This document shows, piece by piece, positions 40,364 through 50,983 of a stretch of 64,000 bases of DNA. The position numbers and the translations under genes were made by a program. Each line of letters starts with the position of its first letter. Within the stretch, counting starts at the first letter, position 1. This stretch comes from Diplonema papillatum (Eukaryota; Euglenozoa; Diplonemea; Diplonemida; Diplonemidae), in contig JAPJBO010000408.1 of assembly GCA_030068145.1 (NCBI GenBank), forward strand, positions 62,001-126,000, written 5' to 3'. A model generated the notes under the pieces. That model was not told where the DNA came from and made no database searches. It saw nothing but the letters and a program-made list of their open reading frames with translations.

Positions 40364-41305
40364 TCACTTCTTGCCCACTGCGTGTAGGGCCCATGTTGCC
40401 CATTCAGCGCACTTGTCCTCCGGTAGCTGACTGCGAACGCGTAGAGCTACACTTCGGATCACCGCGCGGTTTCCTTTCGCGAAGGCATCCAGAACCTGCA
40501 TTCGGGAGGGTGTTTTGCCCCCGAACTCTGGCCTTAGATCCGCCTCCGGTCGGAACCAACTGAGGTGCGCTGCGTCGTCCGCCGTCAAAACGTGATGGGA
40601 GGTGGCCTTTTCATTGCACCCTCGTAGGCCGCATATCTCCGTTGTGCCGTCTTGTAATACCGAGCGCCTCACTAGCGCCTGCAGCAGATCCACTGCTCCA
40701 CTGACCTTCCGGAGCTGGTGCAGCGTCTTGCCGTTGATGCTGCTCCGTGGTGCGTTTAGCCGCTCTCGGAGTCTGCTGTTCCTCTGATGATCGAGGGCTT
40801 TTCGGACAAATCTGCCGATCTCCTCCATCTGCACTAGACCAGCAGCATCTTGGGCGCATACATACTGAAGGCCTGCGTCTCGGTAGACCCACTCCACATC
40901 AAAGACGCTTCGACCGTTTAGGGCTCTTCCTGCTGCCTCGTCCGCTGCATTAATATAGCGGTTGGCTGCGTGTCCCTTTGCCCCTTTTTTTTTGTAGTGG
41001 ATCTTTTCAAACGCCACGCACCGGCGCCAAACCGGGAGCTTTGGAGTGAGCAAAACGGTTCCTCTTGCTTGGGCTTCCCACAGAAGGGCCAAGCCTTTTG
41101 AAAAATGGAGCCTTCGGGGTGTCGGGGGTGGTGCTTTCGTCCGGGCCCCCTTCAACGTTCCCCAAGAGGACTGTAGGAAAAGCAGTTGCCACCATTGCGT
41201 GCTTGTACTGGTCCTTGAAAATAATCGCGTTGATGGCAGAGGCCTGACCGATCGAGATCTGCAGAATATCTTGGACAGCCCACAGATAAAATTGGCAGCA
41301 CGCAA
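40364..41305 (-). CDS. Unrecognised ORF with a Cys/His cluster
   Basis: An open frame of up to 313 residues, ending in TGA. The convincing part is the last ~240 residues (from LLTPKLPVWRRC). It is balanced in composition and contains CGLRGCNEKATSHH, a Cys-x4-Cys-x5-His-His cluster that could bind zinc. I do not recognise the family. The true 5' end is unclear: a second open frame at 41007-41426 overlaps the start, with a hydrophobic stretch (SSITGLLIACCQFYLWAV), which suggests either a frameshift or an intron. It lies in a repeat-rich region without other clear genes and may belong to a mobile element. Confidence 0.4.
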   Translation of the reverse strand: MRAANFICGLSKIFCRSRSVRPLPSTRLFSRTSTSTQWWQLLFLQSSWGTLKGARTKAPPPTPRRLHFSKGLALLWEAQARGTVLLTPKLPVWRRCVAFEKIHYKKKGAKGHAANRYINAADEAAGRALNGRSVFDVEWVYRDAGLQYVCAQDAAGLVQMEEIGRFVRKALDHQRNSRLRERLNAPRSSINGKTLHQLRKVSGAVDLLQALVRRSVLQDGTTEICGLRGCNEKATSHHVLTADDAAHLSWFRPEADLRPEFGGKTPSRMQVLDAFAKGNRAVIRSVALRVRSQLPEDKCAEWATWALHAVGKK

Positions 41306-41351
41306 TCAAGAGTCCGGTGATAGACGAAAATATGTGCTTGAGTCCAACTTG

Positions 41352-41455
41352 TCTGCATGGAAGGGAAGCTGATAAGAAGTTACTGTCTGCATGGAAGGGA
41401 ATCTGATAAGAAGTCACTGTCTGCATGGAAGGGAAGCTGATAAGAAGTTACTTCT
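41352..41455. repeat. 34-50-bp tandem repeat, 3 copies
   Basis: Three copies of 'ctgcatggaagggaa' followed by 'ctgataagaagt' occur in a row, with small differences (agctg/tctg, ttact/cact). Confidence 0.85.
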
Positions 41456-43106
41456 TGATAAACTGCATGCCCTCACCCGAAGCATGCCATTCGAGGCTAA
41501 TGTTGTTGTCGGCAAACTGCTCTACGATCTCTGGTGGTACCTGCATTCCAACTCGTCCTCTTGGGAAAGGCCAGTCGACGGCTGTATGCAAGTGGGCGGA
41601 GGTCCTGGGACTGCTAAGGCGTGACTACCCCACAAGAAGGACTCGCTGTCTCTCTGTTCTGCCCCTGCCGCCATAGCCATCTTATCCTCGGCCAAGCACC
41701 AGGTTCTCCTCCTGCAACGCAACCTTGCCTTCAGCATGGCCATTGACTGTCATTCTGGTTATCAACCTTGCTCCTCAGTTGACCGCGACCGCCTCTGATA
41801 GTTTGGTTTAGAATGCAAATAATCTGTGGCGATTTGCGGTGTCGCGGTTATCTCTTCGTACGTGATGTGTCATTCTTTCGCCTCTTTAGCTCGACTTGAT
41901 CGTCGCGCTCAGGCGCGCGTTTGGTGCCTCGCTTCTTCTTCGATTGCTCGTCCAGGTTCATCGGTTGCTGTACCGGCGCTTTCACACGCCGCACTTCACT
42001 TTCTGGTGCTCGTGGCACACCCGCTCACTCCACTTCGTGTCCGTAGCGTTGAACACCGCCCATCTCGCCTCACGCTCTGCCCTTCCACCACCACACGTAG
42101 GGAAAAGATCCATCCCCCACGCCTCGTAGCTGAACTCGTGCCGTCGTCAACTGTGTCTCGAGCACTTCCATCGTCTCCGTACCACCACGGAAGATCGGCC
42201 TCGTCTCGTAGCACGGCGGGGCTCCCACCGTTCTCAGCGACCCTATCTTCTCCAGTCCTGTCTGGCAGAAGCGGTCCGTCGCCGTTTCGCTCCAGCGCAT
42301 CCCCGACGGTTTTTAAAAGTTTTGCGAGTACCCTCGCACGCTGTCCCGTCCGTTGTCGCTACGACACTGCCCGGAAGATCTAGTTTGGTGCACACGTCAA
42401 AGTCGACGGCGAGCTCTGCCATCGAGACGTCACCCACCACCGACCAGCACATCCCATCCAGCCAAAACTGCAGCGCCCGGAACCACCTCTCCTCCGTCCG
42501 CCGCGAAGGTCTGCGGTCCCGCGATCGCTTCGAAGTCCGGCCGGCGAGGGGCCTCTGGTGGAACATTTCCTGCTCTCCTTACCGCAGCTGATCCTGTCAC
42601 TACCTGTCAAACCGTGACTCGCAGTCTGTCCTTCCTTCGCTCTGCGCAAGTTGGGGCCGTAATGTGCACCTTTGTAGCTCTTCCGCCCCACCTTCGCCAG
42701 GGCCGACTGCAGAAAGTGGTCGCCACAAAGGAATTACCCCCCGAAATTCACCGATTTTGGCCTGGACCAGGTGGCTTGTCTCCTGGGGTCTTTGATCTTG
42801 ATACGCTCGAATTACCCGAAATTGTCCTTATTTTGTGACGAAAAAGTGCAAAGTAGCTTAGAAATGCTCTCCAGGACCCACGGCTGCATCCCTGAAGCAC
42901 TCAGCAAAAAAACAAGAAACGAAAAAAAAAAAGACACCCCCCCCCCATGTTGAACTACGGGGGAACTACGGGGAACTGGCCCACCGACCACACCAAGATT
43001 GGTGTTTTTTTTTTCCCGACGACAACTAGTGTCAGACTAGCCTACCCGAAGGCAGTTGATTTCTTCGGCAAGGTTTCTCTACCGGCGGAAGTTGTTTGGG
43101 GTAGCG

Positions 43107-43131
<25 letters not shown>
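43107..43131 (+). repeat. Poly-T tract
   Basis: About 25 consecutive T, following a segment (~42950-43100) related to ~45290-45430 by 'ctagcctacccgaaggc' / 'cagcccaccgaaggc' and 'ggtttctctacc'. Confidence 0.8.
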
Positions 43132-43137
<6 letters not shown>

Positions 43138-43464
43138 GCCAGGCACAGGGTATTAGCGTGACCCTCAAAATCGTGGACAACCTGAAAATAATGTGAGGGA
43201 TAGCCATTTTCTGGTGGGGAAGATATGTTGGGCACTTTTTGTCTCGAAGAAATGTAAAAACAGGGGTTCGGCCAGAAGCTCTTCAGAAAAAGCGCAGTTT
43301 GCGCGGAAGAAAAGCCTGTTCGCTGTTGCACCGTGCCCATCCCGGTGCAGTGGGTTGGATTCCCGACCGACTGCGCCAGGGGCGGTTCACCGAGGACCCC
43401 CGCGTTCAGATCGCGTCCTCCCCGTCTTGTATAAGAACGGTTTTGGCTTGTTATTGTTGACTCA

Positions 43465-43610
43465 GGCCCCGCGCAGCGGCAATTTTTTTTGGATACACTT
43501 GTGAGGGGGGGGGGTAGTTTCTCGGCCCCGCGCAGCGGAAATTTTTTTTTGGATACACTTGTGAGGGGGGGGGGTAGTTTCTCGGCCCCGCGCAGCGGCA
43601 ATTTTTTTTG
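43465..43610. repeat. About 59-bp tandem repeat, 2.5 copies
   Basis: The unit runs from 'ggccccgcgcagcgg' through a T run, 'ggatacacttgtgagg', a G run and 'tagtttctc'. The homopolymer runs vary in length between copies. Confidence 0.85.
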
Positions 43611-43989
43611 GGGTATGTTTCTTGGTGACGTGTTTATGACTGTCCCCCCCTGATGATGAGACTTTAGCTAGGCCCCACCAGCAGTTGAACCCAGTTTGAC
43701 CCATACACCTCGGGGCTGGCCCCAGGGTTCCCGAAAAAAAACGCATATTTCTTTTGGATTTTTCCGTTTTCCAAGGTGGACAACAACAGCAGCTCGTGCT
43801 GGGCTCCTTTTTTTTTCTTCTGTATTCTTTTTTTTTTTTCAAAATGTGAGGATTTGCCTCACAATTGAAACTGACGCTAACCCTACGGCCAGGCAGGGGT
43901 ATTCCTGGCCCCCGAGAATATGGATTTTTGCCGGGGAAAAAGTAAAATGATGCTGCAAATTTTTTTTTAGTAGTACATCTGTACGAAAC

Positions 43990-44451
43990 TTTTGCCTTAT
44001 CATTTTCTTCACCTTTGGTCAGTTGATGCTGATCGTCCGTTGCTTCGTTTATCAGTGCAAGCCCCAACTCCGGAAATGTTCTTTCGGTTTTTGGTTGCTG
44101 TGGCGACGCTGCACCCGCCTTACCAGCCGACTCCGCTGGCTCTTCCGTGGTTGCCTGCAGTTGTTCAGATACCGTGTCGACCATTAAATTCCCTGCAGGC
44201 GGGACGACCTCGGCTGCTTCGCGCGCCTTTTGTCCGTCTTGTTTCTGTTTCTGGACACGGTCATGAGTCTTGATCAGATCCAGCAGCGCACCTTTCTTCA
44301 GCCGGTTGACACCGGTGCCTTGAGTGATACCTCTCAAGGCCGCTTGCTTTTCAGCTTTGGGCCCCTGCCAGTTCGCATAGTCGAACTGGAGCTGGTCATC
44401 GCGAGGGGTATTGCGCGGCGTCGCAGAGAAACCAAATTTGGCAAGAGACAT
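43990..44451 (-). CDS. Unrecognised ORF starting MSLAKFGFS, probable first exon
   Basis: From the ATG at 44449-44451 about 150 residues read as ordinary hydrophilic protein (for example FDYANWQGPKAEKQAALRG and GALLDLIKTHDRVQKQK), then a Gln/Glu/Ala-rich linker. After KGEEND the frame runs into repeat and homopolymer sequence and is unlikely to be coding. GT candidates near 43990 could be a donor, but I cannot identify the next exon. The N-terminal segment has a short basic helix that might bind nucleic acid; this is a guess. It may be a real gene or the gag-like start of a decayed element. Confidence 0.35.
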
Positions 44452-47400
44452 CGTCGTTTTGTGTAGAAAATTTGAGCCGACCACCCTTCCCCGGCCGTTT
44501 GTCCCTGTGTCGTTCGTGCAGTGGACTAGCCAACCCACAGGGAAAAAAACGACTTTTGCCAGGTAAATGTGCTGTAGCCCACATGAAACACAGGTGAATC
44601 TGGGTTCAGTGGCGGGCGTAGTTTCGGTTTCGGTTGAGCATTAAGACAGCTTTTTGAGCCGTCAAGCTGCTGGGTGAATTCAGATGTCAATCATTTTGCA
44701 TCGAAACACCGACTCCCAGCATTCCAAGGGGCGCCCAGAGGTGTCTGGCGAGTTTGAAGATGCAGCTATCACAGTTTCACTGAGAGTTGATGCACCACGA
44801 TAGTCGACAAGAGAACTTCATTCAGCCTTCAGGGTGTGGTTGGTTCAAAGAAACAGTCAAGTTTTTGGTGGATGGAAGGTGACCTCGCCCAAGCTCGTTT
44901 CCGCGGGGTAAGGCAGTCACTCAACATTCCCTTGCGCTAGTGATATCAGCTACAAAGACGTGTTCTTACTTCTCCCTTTATTCATAGCCGTTCTCGTCAG
45001 ACCATACGAAGAGCAGAAACTCCCACCGTCATCCATTTCAGCCACCAGCTCAAGGCAACAATACCCACCTGGACAGAGCGCAACTGTAGGCTGATTGTAC
45101 AATTCAGCTTCCCCCCTGGCAGCCCCAGGGGCGTCGCTGTAGACAACCTTTACCAGAAGACGCGCGAACGGAAGGGGAAAACAAAACATAGAGCTGAGTC
45201 TTGTGCACGTACCTGGCGGAAAATCATCATGTCACCATGCGAAAGAGATGAGTAGTTTGGTCTTGTGGTTTGTCGGCGACATTCGCTCAATCAGTTGCCT
45301 TTTGAGGTCTTCCTTTTTTTTTCACCCCCCCAACGTCAGCTGGCGTCAAACCAGCCCACCGAAGGCGGAGGATTTCTTTGAGCAGGTTTCTCTACCCGGC
45401 GGAACCGGCGGAATTTGGTTGGGTCAGCTTTTTTTTAGAGTGAAAGTTCGCTTGAAACTCCGGGGTTTTAAAGTCTCCGGGTGACCTTCGTCGTTAAGGG
45501 AAGATACTTTTTGTGTGCCCGGCCAGTGCTCGCGCGAAGGTCGATAGTCTCTCAGCCTCGTATCGAAGTTTCCGAGTCGAGAGGTTATGTTAAACATGAA
45601 CTGCGTGCTAGCCTTTCCCAGGGAAGAGGGTACCCCTGTCCACCTCTTCTGTACGTTTTTTGCGAATACTTTCTTCAGGTGTTTCGTTTTGTGCGCGCTG
45701 TTCGCTTTCCAACTTGTTTTTACCCTCGTTCGCTTTTCCTTAGCGCGAGCACTGTTTCCGGCGCTTCTTTTTTTGACTTTTTGTGTGCCGACAACGAGGC
45801 CCTTGGTCGACAATTTGTGTTGCCGACAATCAACCGGGGTTGATGTACAGTATTTTTTTTTGGATTTTTTGTTTCATCCCTTTCTGTGGTCAAGCCCTCT
45901 TGCACCCACTGAAGATACACGCATCATGCACGCTTTCCCTTTCAACCAACAGGGCCTTTGCAAAAAGAAAGTTTCAACCCGGCGGAGCCCTGGGTTGAAA
46001 ATTCGCAATTTCACCAGCCCGACTATCCTGCTGCATGAGTATAAAACGTATAAAACAAGAAAGGCGCGAAAAGATAGGACAAGGACAGAATCAAGGTGTG
46101 TCTGGCACGGTTGATGCATCTCCGGTACGAAGAATTCTTTCGAGCTACTGGAAAGCAACAAGATGACGCGCTTCGCGACCAGCCTTGAACGATAACAGCT
46201 GGGAAACAGATGAGAAAAGGCGCTTCGATATCGAAAAAGGGCGCCCACCTCTACTGGACAAAACTTCAGACTGAGAATGGGAGTGAGCTCTTTGGCGACC
46301 CCTCTCTTTGCACCGCTACGTAGAAGCCCCCCAAAACGAGAACACGCGACTGGTCACATTTCATGCAATAGCCTTTCGGAATGGAAAACAACCAGCACTT
46401 CCAGAGAAAAGACAAAGGAACCAACCATAAAGTGCTAGTATTCCAGAGGTGGTTGATTCCATAGTATGGTTTCTACCGGTGGGTGTTGCTTGAGTTCGTT
46501 GAATTGCAGGCCTGTGACACTGTTGCCGAATCGAGATTCCTAAGCCAATTTACCCCCTGCCCGATAGAATGTTGTCGAGCCTGGGTCAGAATGCAAAAGA
46601 GTCTGTGGCGATAATCTGCATCAGCCTTGTAGAACGTAATCGAAAGAGCGGTGTAATCGCCGCGTGATCTTTTAAGTTAGACTGCAAAAATTCTGTGGCG
46701 ACAATCTGCATCTGTAACGCGAGCACAGGTCGTTCTCAGGGGAGGTCGGTGAATTGGCTCAAAATTCGTATCATTTCCGGGGAACGATGCAAAAAACAGA
46801 AGAGAGAGCGAGAGAGAAAGACGAGTTAGGGTGCAGGGACCATTCCGAGGATGGTCCCTGGACCTCACTACTGCTACTCTGTAGTGTACTTCTAAGGCGG
46901 GCGAAGGTCGCGCTCGAAGGAGCGGAATTTAACTGTCAAAACCCCCGGAAGTGAAACGATGGTCAACGACAGGCCTTATTGAATTGTAAACTCGAAGGTG
47001 GCCGCTGGCAGCGTGAGGAGATTCGCCTGACGATCATATTCACTGCAGGCGATTCCATACAAAACAGCTGCATCAGCGCAGGTGGCTCCCTGGGGAAGGT
47101 GGCGCCGCTCACCGGTCAGTCTTGGAACTGACTGCTGACCCAGGGGCATTCCGCAAACTTCTCCAAGGATTTCTTTGAATTGCAAGTCGAGTGTACTTCC
47201 AGTTGATCGAGCCGAAGATGAAAATCGGGTCACCTTCGGGGAAACCCCGGTGTAAAGGGAACGATTGTCGCCTTCCCGGGGTGCATTCACCCTTTTCCTC
47301 GGGGGGCTCATTTTTTATGACTGCAAGCTCACAGCGTTTTATTGTGGGTTTTAGAGCAATTTCTAGTGCGATTCTTGGCGATCGGACTTCACTTTTGTTT

Positions 47401-49444
47401 GTATTCACAACGGTGTGGGTTAAAAGGTGTCGGTTGCATGTGAAGTATGTCGGTGCCACTGTGTGTTTCCGCGGGCTGCAGTCAGCCACCTCACTCTGAG
47501 CCAGTCCACCCCTAGATCTTGGAAATGTATCGAATTGCCTGCTGCTGTTTATCACAGTCTATCAGCAGCATGTGTTACAGGCTCGTAGTATCACTGTCTA
47601 TCACCCGTCTATCAGCAGGGGGTGGACCGACTCACCTCACACTTTTCTTTGATCGCATATCATAAGAACAAGCAAAGTTGCCGGAATGGGATGCGGCCAT
47701 GGTCACTCTGACCGCAAGAACCTTCTCAGGCTTTTGACTCGTCAAAACTTTTGACGGATCAAATTAGCGGTCACGACCATGACCGGGCCACCCTGCAATT
47801 GGACCTGATGATTAACCCGGAAGGGGGGATGCAAGAACGTGCTTGGCACGGTCCTGTGCTCAACGCCGCACCCTGTCGGTCCTTTAAGCCACGGACGTGG
47901 CGCAGAACCTGAGTATCGACAGACAGGACAGCGGCGTGAGTACTTAGGACCACCCACCCCATAGCACAGGCAAACCCGTTTCGGGGAGGCAAGGTTTTTG
48001 ATGTTGTATGCACATGCAACGTGTAACTGAACCGCCCGAGTACGACCCCAGGATACCTCTACGATTCGACGATGAGACTCTTGTTTGCTATTTATTTCCT
48101 TCCTGTGTTCTTGCGAAGCACGGGTTTAGGCAGAGATCGTGCTTTCCGCATGACTGGTAGCAGGTCGTCAAACCCGGCTGACACTGGATTGGACCTCCGG
48201 GGAGTCTGGCGGCGACCCGCAAACCCGCGGTGCACGCGGGCGAAGGCTTTTGGCAAAAATGTTGAAGACGCTTGGAAAGAGAGCGATCGAGAGCTCGCTG
48301 GGTCCCACCCGCTGCAGCGCAGCGGCGGATCGTCGTTCAACAACAGCAGCGTCACTTCCGCCCCGTTGTCGCTCCGGGGGACAATCAACCCGCACGGGGG
48401 GGCTCCTGCGGGTTGGGCACGGATCCTCCCCCGTCCTGCTGCCCCGCCCGCGGAGCAGCGACTTGAACCGGGCGAGGGCGAGCAGCCAGCGCGCCGGGAG
48501 ATGGATCAGGACCACTAAACCCGCACTGACATCCCGCATGTGTCCGCAAAGCCACCTTCCCCGAAGATACGGATCCATTGTTCTGTCTCGGCCAGAGGCT
48601 TTTAGCCTAGGAGACTTATTGCGGTTAACGGTACGGCCCGATGCAAGATAATGAGATCTCCCCTGTTTTTTCCATGCACATCCACAAGACACCCTACTAC
48701 ACGAAGAAAGTGCATCTTTCCAGGATAGTTAATCCTGTCCCCGCGTCAAGGGTCAACCCTTCCTTCAAAAAGAGAGACGACTGCATCATCTAGGGGATAT
48801 GCTAGCCGGTCACCGAGGGTAAGAGTTCGGCCTCAAGGCAGGCAAGGACCTTGCGGGTGGCTTGGACCGGACAACGAGTAGAGCAACGCGCACGACGGTC
48901 GCGCAGTGCCGCGGAAACTCGCGCGGAGCAACCAATGCAGACCGTCGCCACGGATCAGGGCCTCTGCTTATACAAATCATTCCCAGAGAAGCAAGAGGAA
49001 GAGGAACGGGAGTTTCTGTGCACAGTTTCCGTCTCCGATCGCACTAACTGCGCCGGCTCTTTTTGTTTGGACGGTCGTCGCTTGCAGACGTGAGAGTAAG
49101 ATACGCTTACCTTCGAATCCTGCATGAACTGTTTCCATAATACGATGTCCGGCTCGTGCACAACCCTGTGGAACGCCCCATTCACGTTCTGGTACGGCCT
49201 AACTTGGTGAGAACTTGGCCTGACCGGTCAATGACTGCAACCTCGCGGCCAGTCTTCCAGGTGGTCAAGGAGGGTCAATAACCGCACCCCAGCACGGTCT
49301 ATTCCTGACTGAGAAAATACCGAAAACATTATTAACCCCCATACAAGGCCGGGCGGAGGCCTTCGTCGGGTCTTGACGTGAAAATCGCTCGACAAGGCTG
49401 GACCACCTCAACTCCGCACCTAATAGGTAGGATGAACGGCGGGA

Positions 49445-49700
49445 AATACACGAGGGGCTGCCTTTGGGCTTCTTTGACGGACTACAAAGTGGGTCTTTTT
49501 TTGTTGAACACGTACGCCCGCCGCTAAACCAGATTTACCTGTGTTTCATGTGGGATACACACGTTTTCCTCCTTTGAGATTGTAATATTGTTGCGATAGT
49601 GGGGAGTCATCGGCGGTGCCGGTGAACACACTAATGAGATTCCACAACTGGCAGCCTCCTCAAGTATTTTCCTACAAAGCAGGTGCGTATACGAAAGAAG
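49445..49700 (+). mobile_element. Family B element with internal insertion
   Basis: It starts 'ggaaatacacgaggggctgcc' and ends 'ggcagcctcctcaagtattttcc', an imperfect inverted pair. The body carries the hallmark 'cgtacgcccgccgctaaac' and 'agatttacctgtgtttcatg'. About 60 bp after 'tcctcctttgagat' are not found in the other copies. Confidence 0.75.
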
Positions 49701-50559
49701 TGAAGAAACACGGCGGGTGACCCGAACTTTTTTTTTTTGCCTTCGGGTGTGGATGGCCAACTGGCACATCGGCAGTAAGTTGAAGAGCTTCGTTCATGGT
49801 GGTTCTTTCTTCCCTTTGTTGCAGGTGTTTGTGATTGACGGATTGGTTGTCTCCATGCGTGTATTCAACTGAAAAGAAGTGCGAGAGTTGCAACCATTTC
49901 AGGGGAGGCTATGGAGCTTTGGCGAATAGACGGCATAACCGTAAACAAAAAAGAAGAGGACGCACGGGAGTAGACTGTAAGGAGACTAGATGAAGCGGGG
50001 AGACCAAAACCGCATGCTTCACGATATCGGATCAGGGCAGACGGACACTTGTAGTGTAGAATGCTGAACGACAGTAGCTTCCTCGGAACTGCGGCAAGGC
50101 GTGGGACGGGAGTGAAGCGCCCCGTCCTCTGACTACCCTCTGTGACGTGACCAAACTGTACCGCAACGCAAGTTTTTCCACCAAGCCACACGTCGGATGT
50201 CCTTGGGCTCTATGCTCGTTCGCCGCTACAGCATCGCTGTGACCTTCTTTTCTTGCGCTGAGTGATATCTTGAAGAAAATCCGCATGAACAGCTGATTCA
50301 TTCGTGTCGGGCTTCTCCAATCGATCCGTGCATGCACCTCACGAAAAGAAGCTTCTCGCGGAGGAATCAATCAGCACAAAAGTACCCCAAGCAGAAGACG
50401 TGCCCGCCGAAGACGCGGGGGGGAGGCCAGTTTAATAGAACACTGCGGGGGAAGCGAGCGAGGTTGCGCTAAATTGCAGAAACAAGCGCAGCTGCAATAG
50501 CCGCAAGGGCCGGAGTCGACGCTTTGACAAGCGAGGACTGTGTGTGGCCGGGATGCAGC

Positions 50560-50983
50560 ATACTCACTAGAGGCTGCAGACGGCCTGACCGACGACCGCG
50601 AGCGGATGGCCACAGGGTGCGGCGAGACTGCCGGGCAGCAAACCCGGACGATACCACATCCCCGTGTCGGAAAAATCACGCCGCGGCCAACCTGCAGTCC
50701 TGGTTCCGCAGCAACGCCGGCTCCGGCAGTGGTGCATTGCCGGCGGCAGACGGCAAGCGATGTGAATTAGAACACTCCGGGGCCCGCAGACAGCCTGACC
50801 GAGGATGAATTCTGGCTCGAGGTCCGTGCGCGACGACAAAACCACCGCCCCCGTGTCGGAAAAATCACGCCGCGGCCAACCTGCGGTCCCTGGTTCAGCA
50901 GCAACGCCGGCTCCGGCAGTGGTGCATTGCCGGCGGCAGAGCAGGGGCTCGTGCCGCGTGGCGCTGGCAGCAAGCGATGTGAA
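50560..50983 (-). pseudogene. Tandem decayed copies of the last exon end of the MGC-protein gene
   Basis: Two units of ~215 bp (about 50565-50765 and 50766-50983) share 'aaaaatcacgccgcggccaac', 'agcaacgccggctccggcag' and the stop-codon context 'gcccgcagacagcctg' with the end of the intact exon. They lack the exon body, so they are 3' copies only. Confidence 0.8.

Larger units (their letters stand above)
44452..50983. other. Long stretch without a well supported gene
   Basis: Mostly unique-looking sequence with dispersed repeats: ~46800-46915 and 47830-47945 (shared units), ~45435-45490 (shared with 21195 and 28870), and a family B copy at ~49445-49700. A few minus-strand frames look exon-like but cannot be joined: 45189-44950, 47240-46976 (ends in TAA) and ~49180-49109, which ends at a good donor (TCGAAG|GTAAGC). 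A plus-strand frame at 48243-48518 is GC-rich but unsupported. The last part (50560-50983) holds decayed copies of the end of the next gene. Confidence 0.45.

Noticed and set aside
43310-43400. tRNA-like string near 'tggcgcagtcggtcgg' (minus strand)
   Set aside because: Only an A-box-like match; no B-box at the right distance and no cloverleaf.
48072-48651. Plus-strand gene in a GC-rich block
   Set aside because: Open on both strands, with no family match or supporting splice pair, and against the uniform minus-strand direction of the supported genes.
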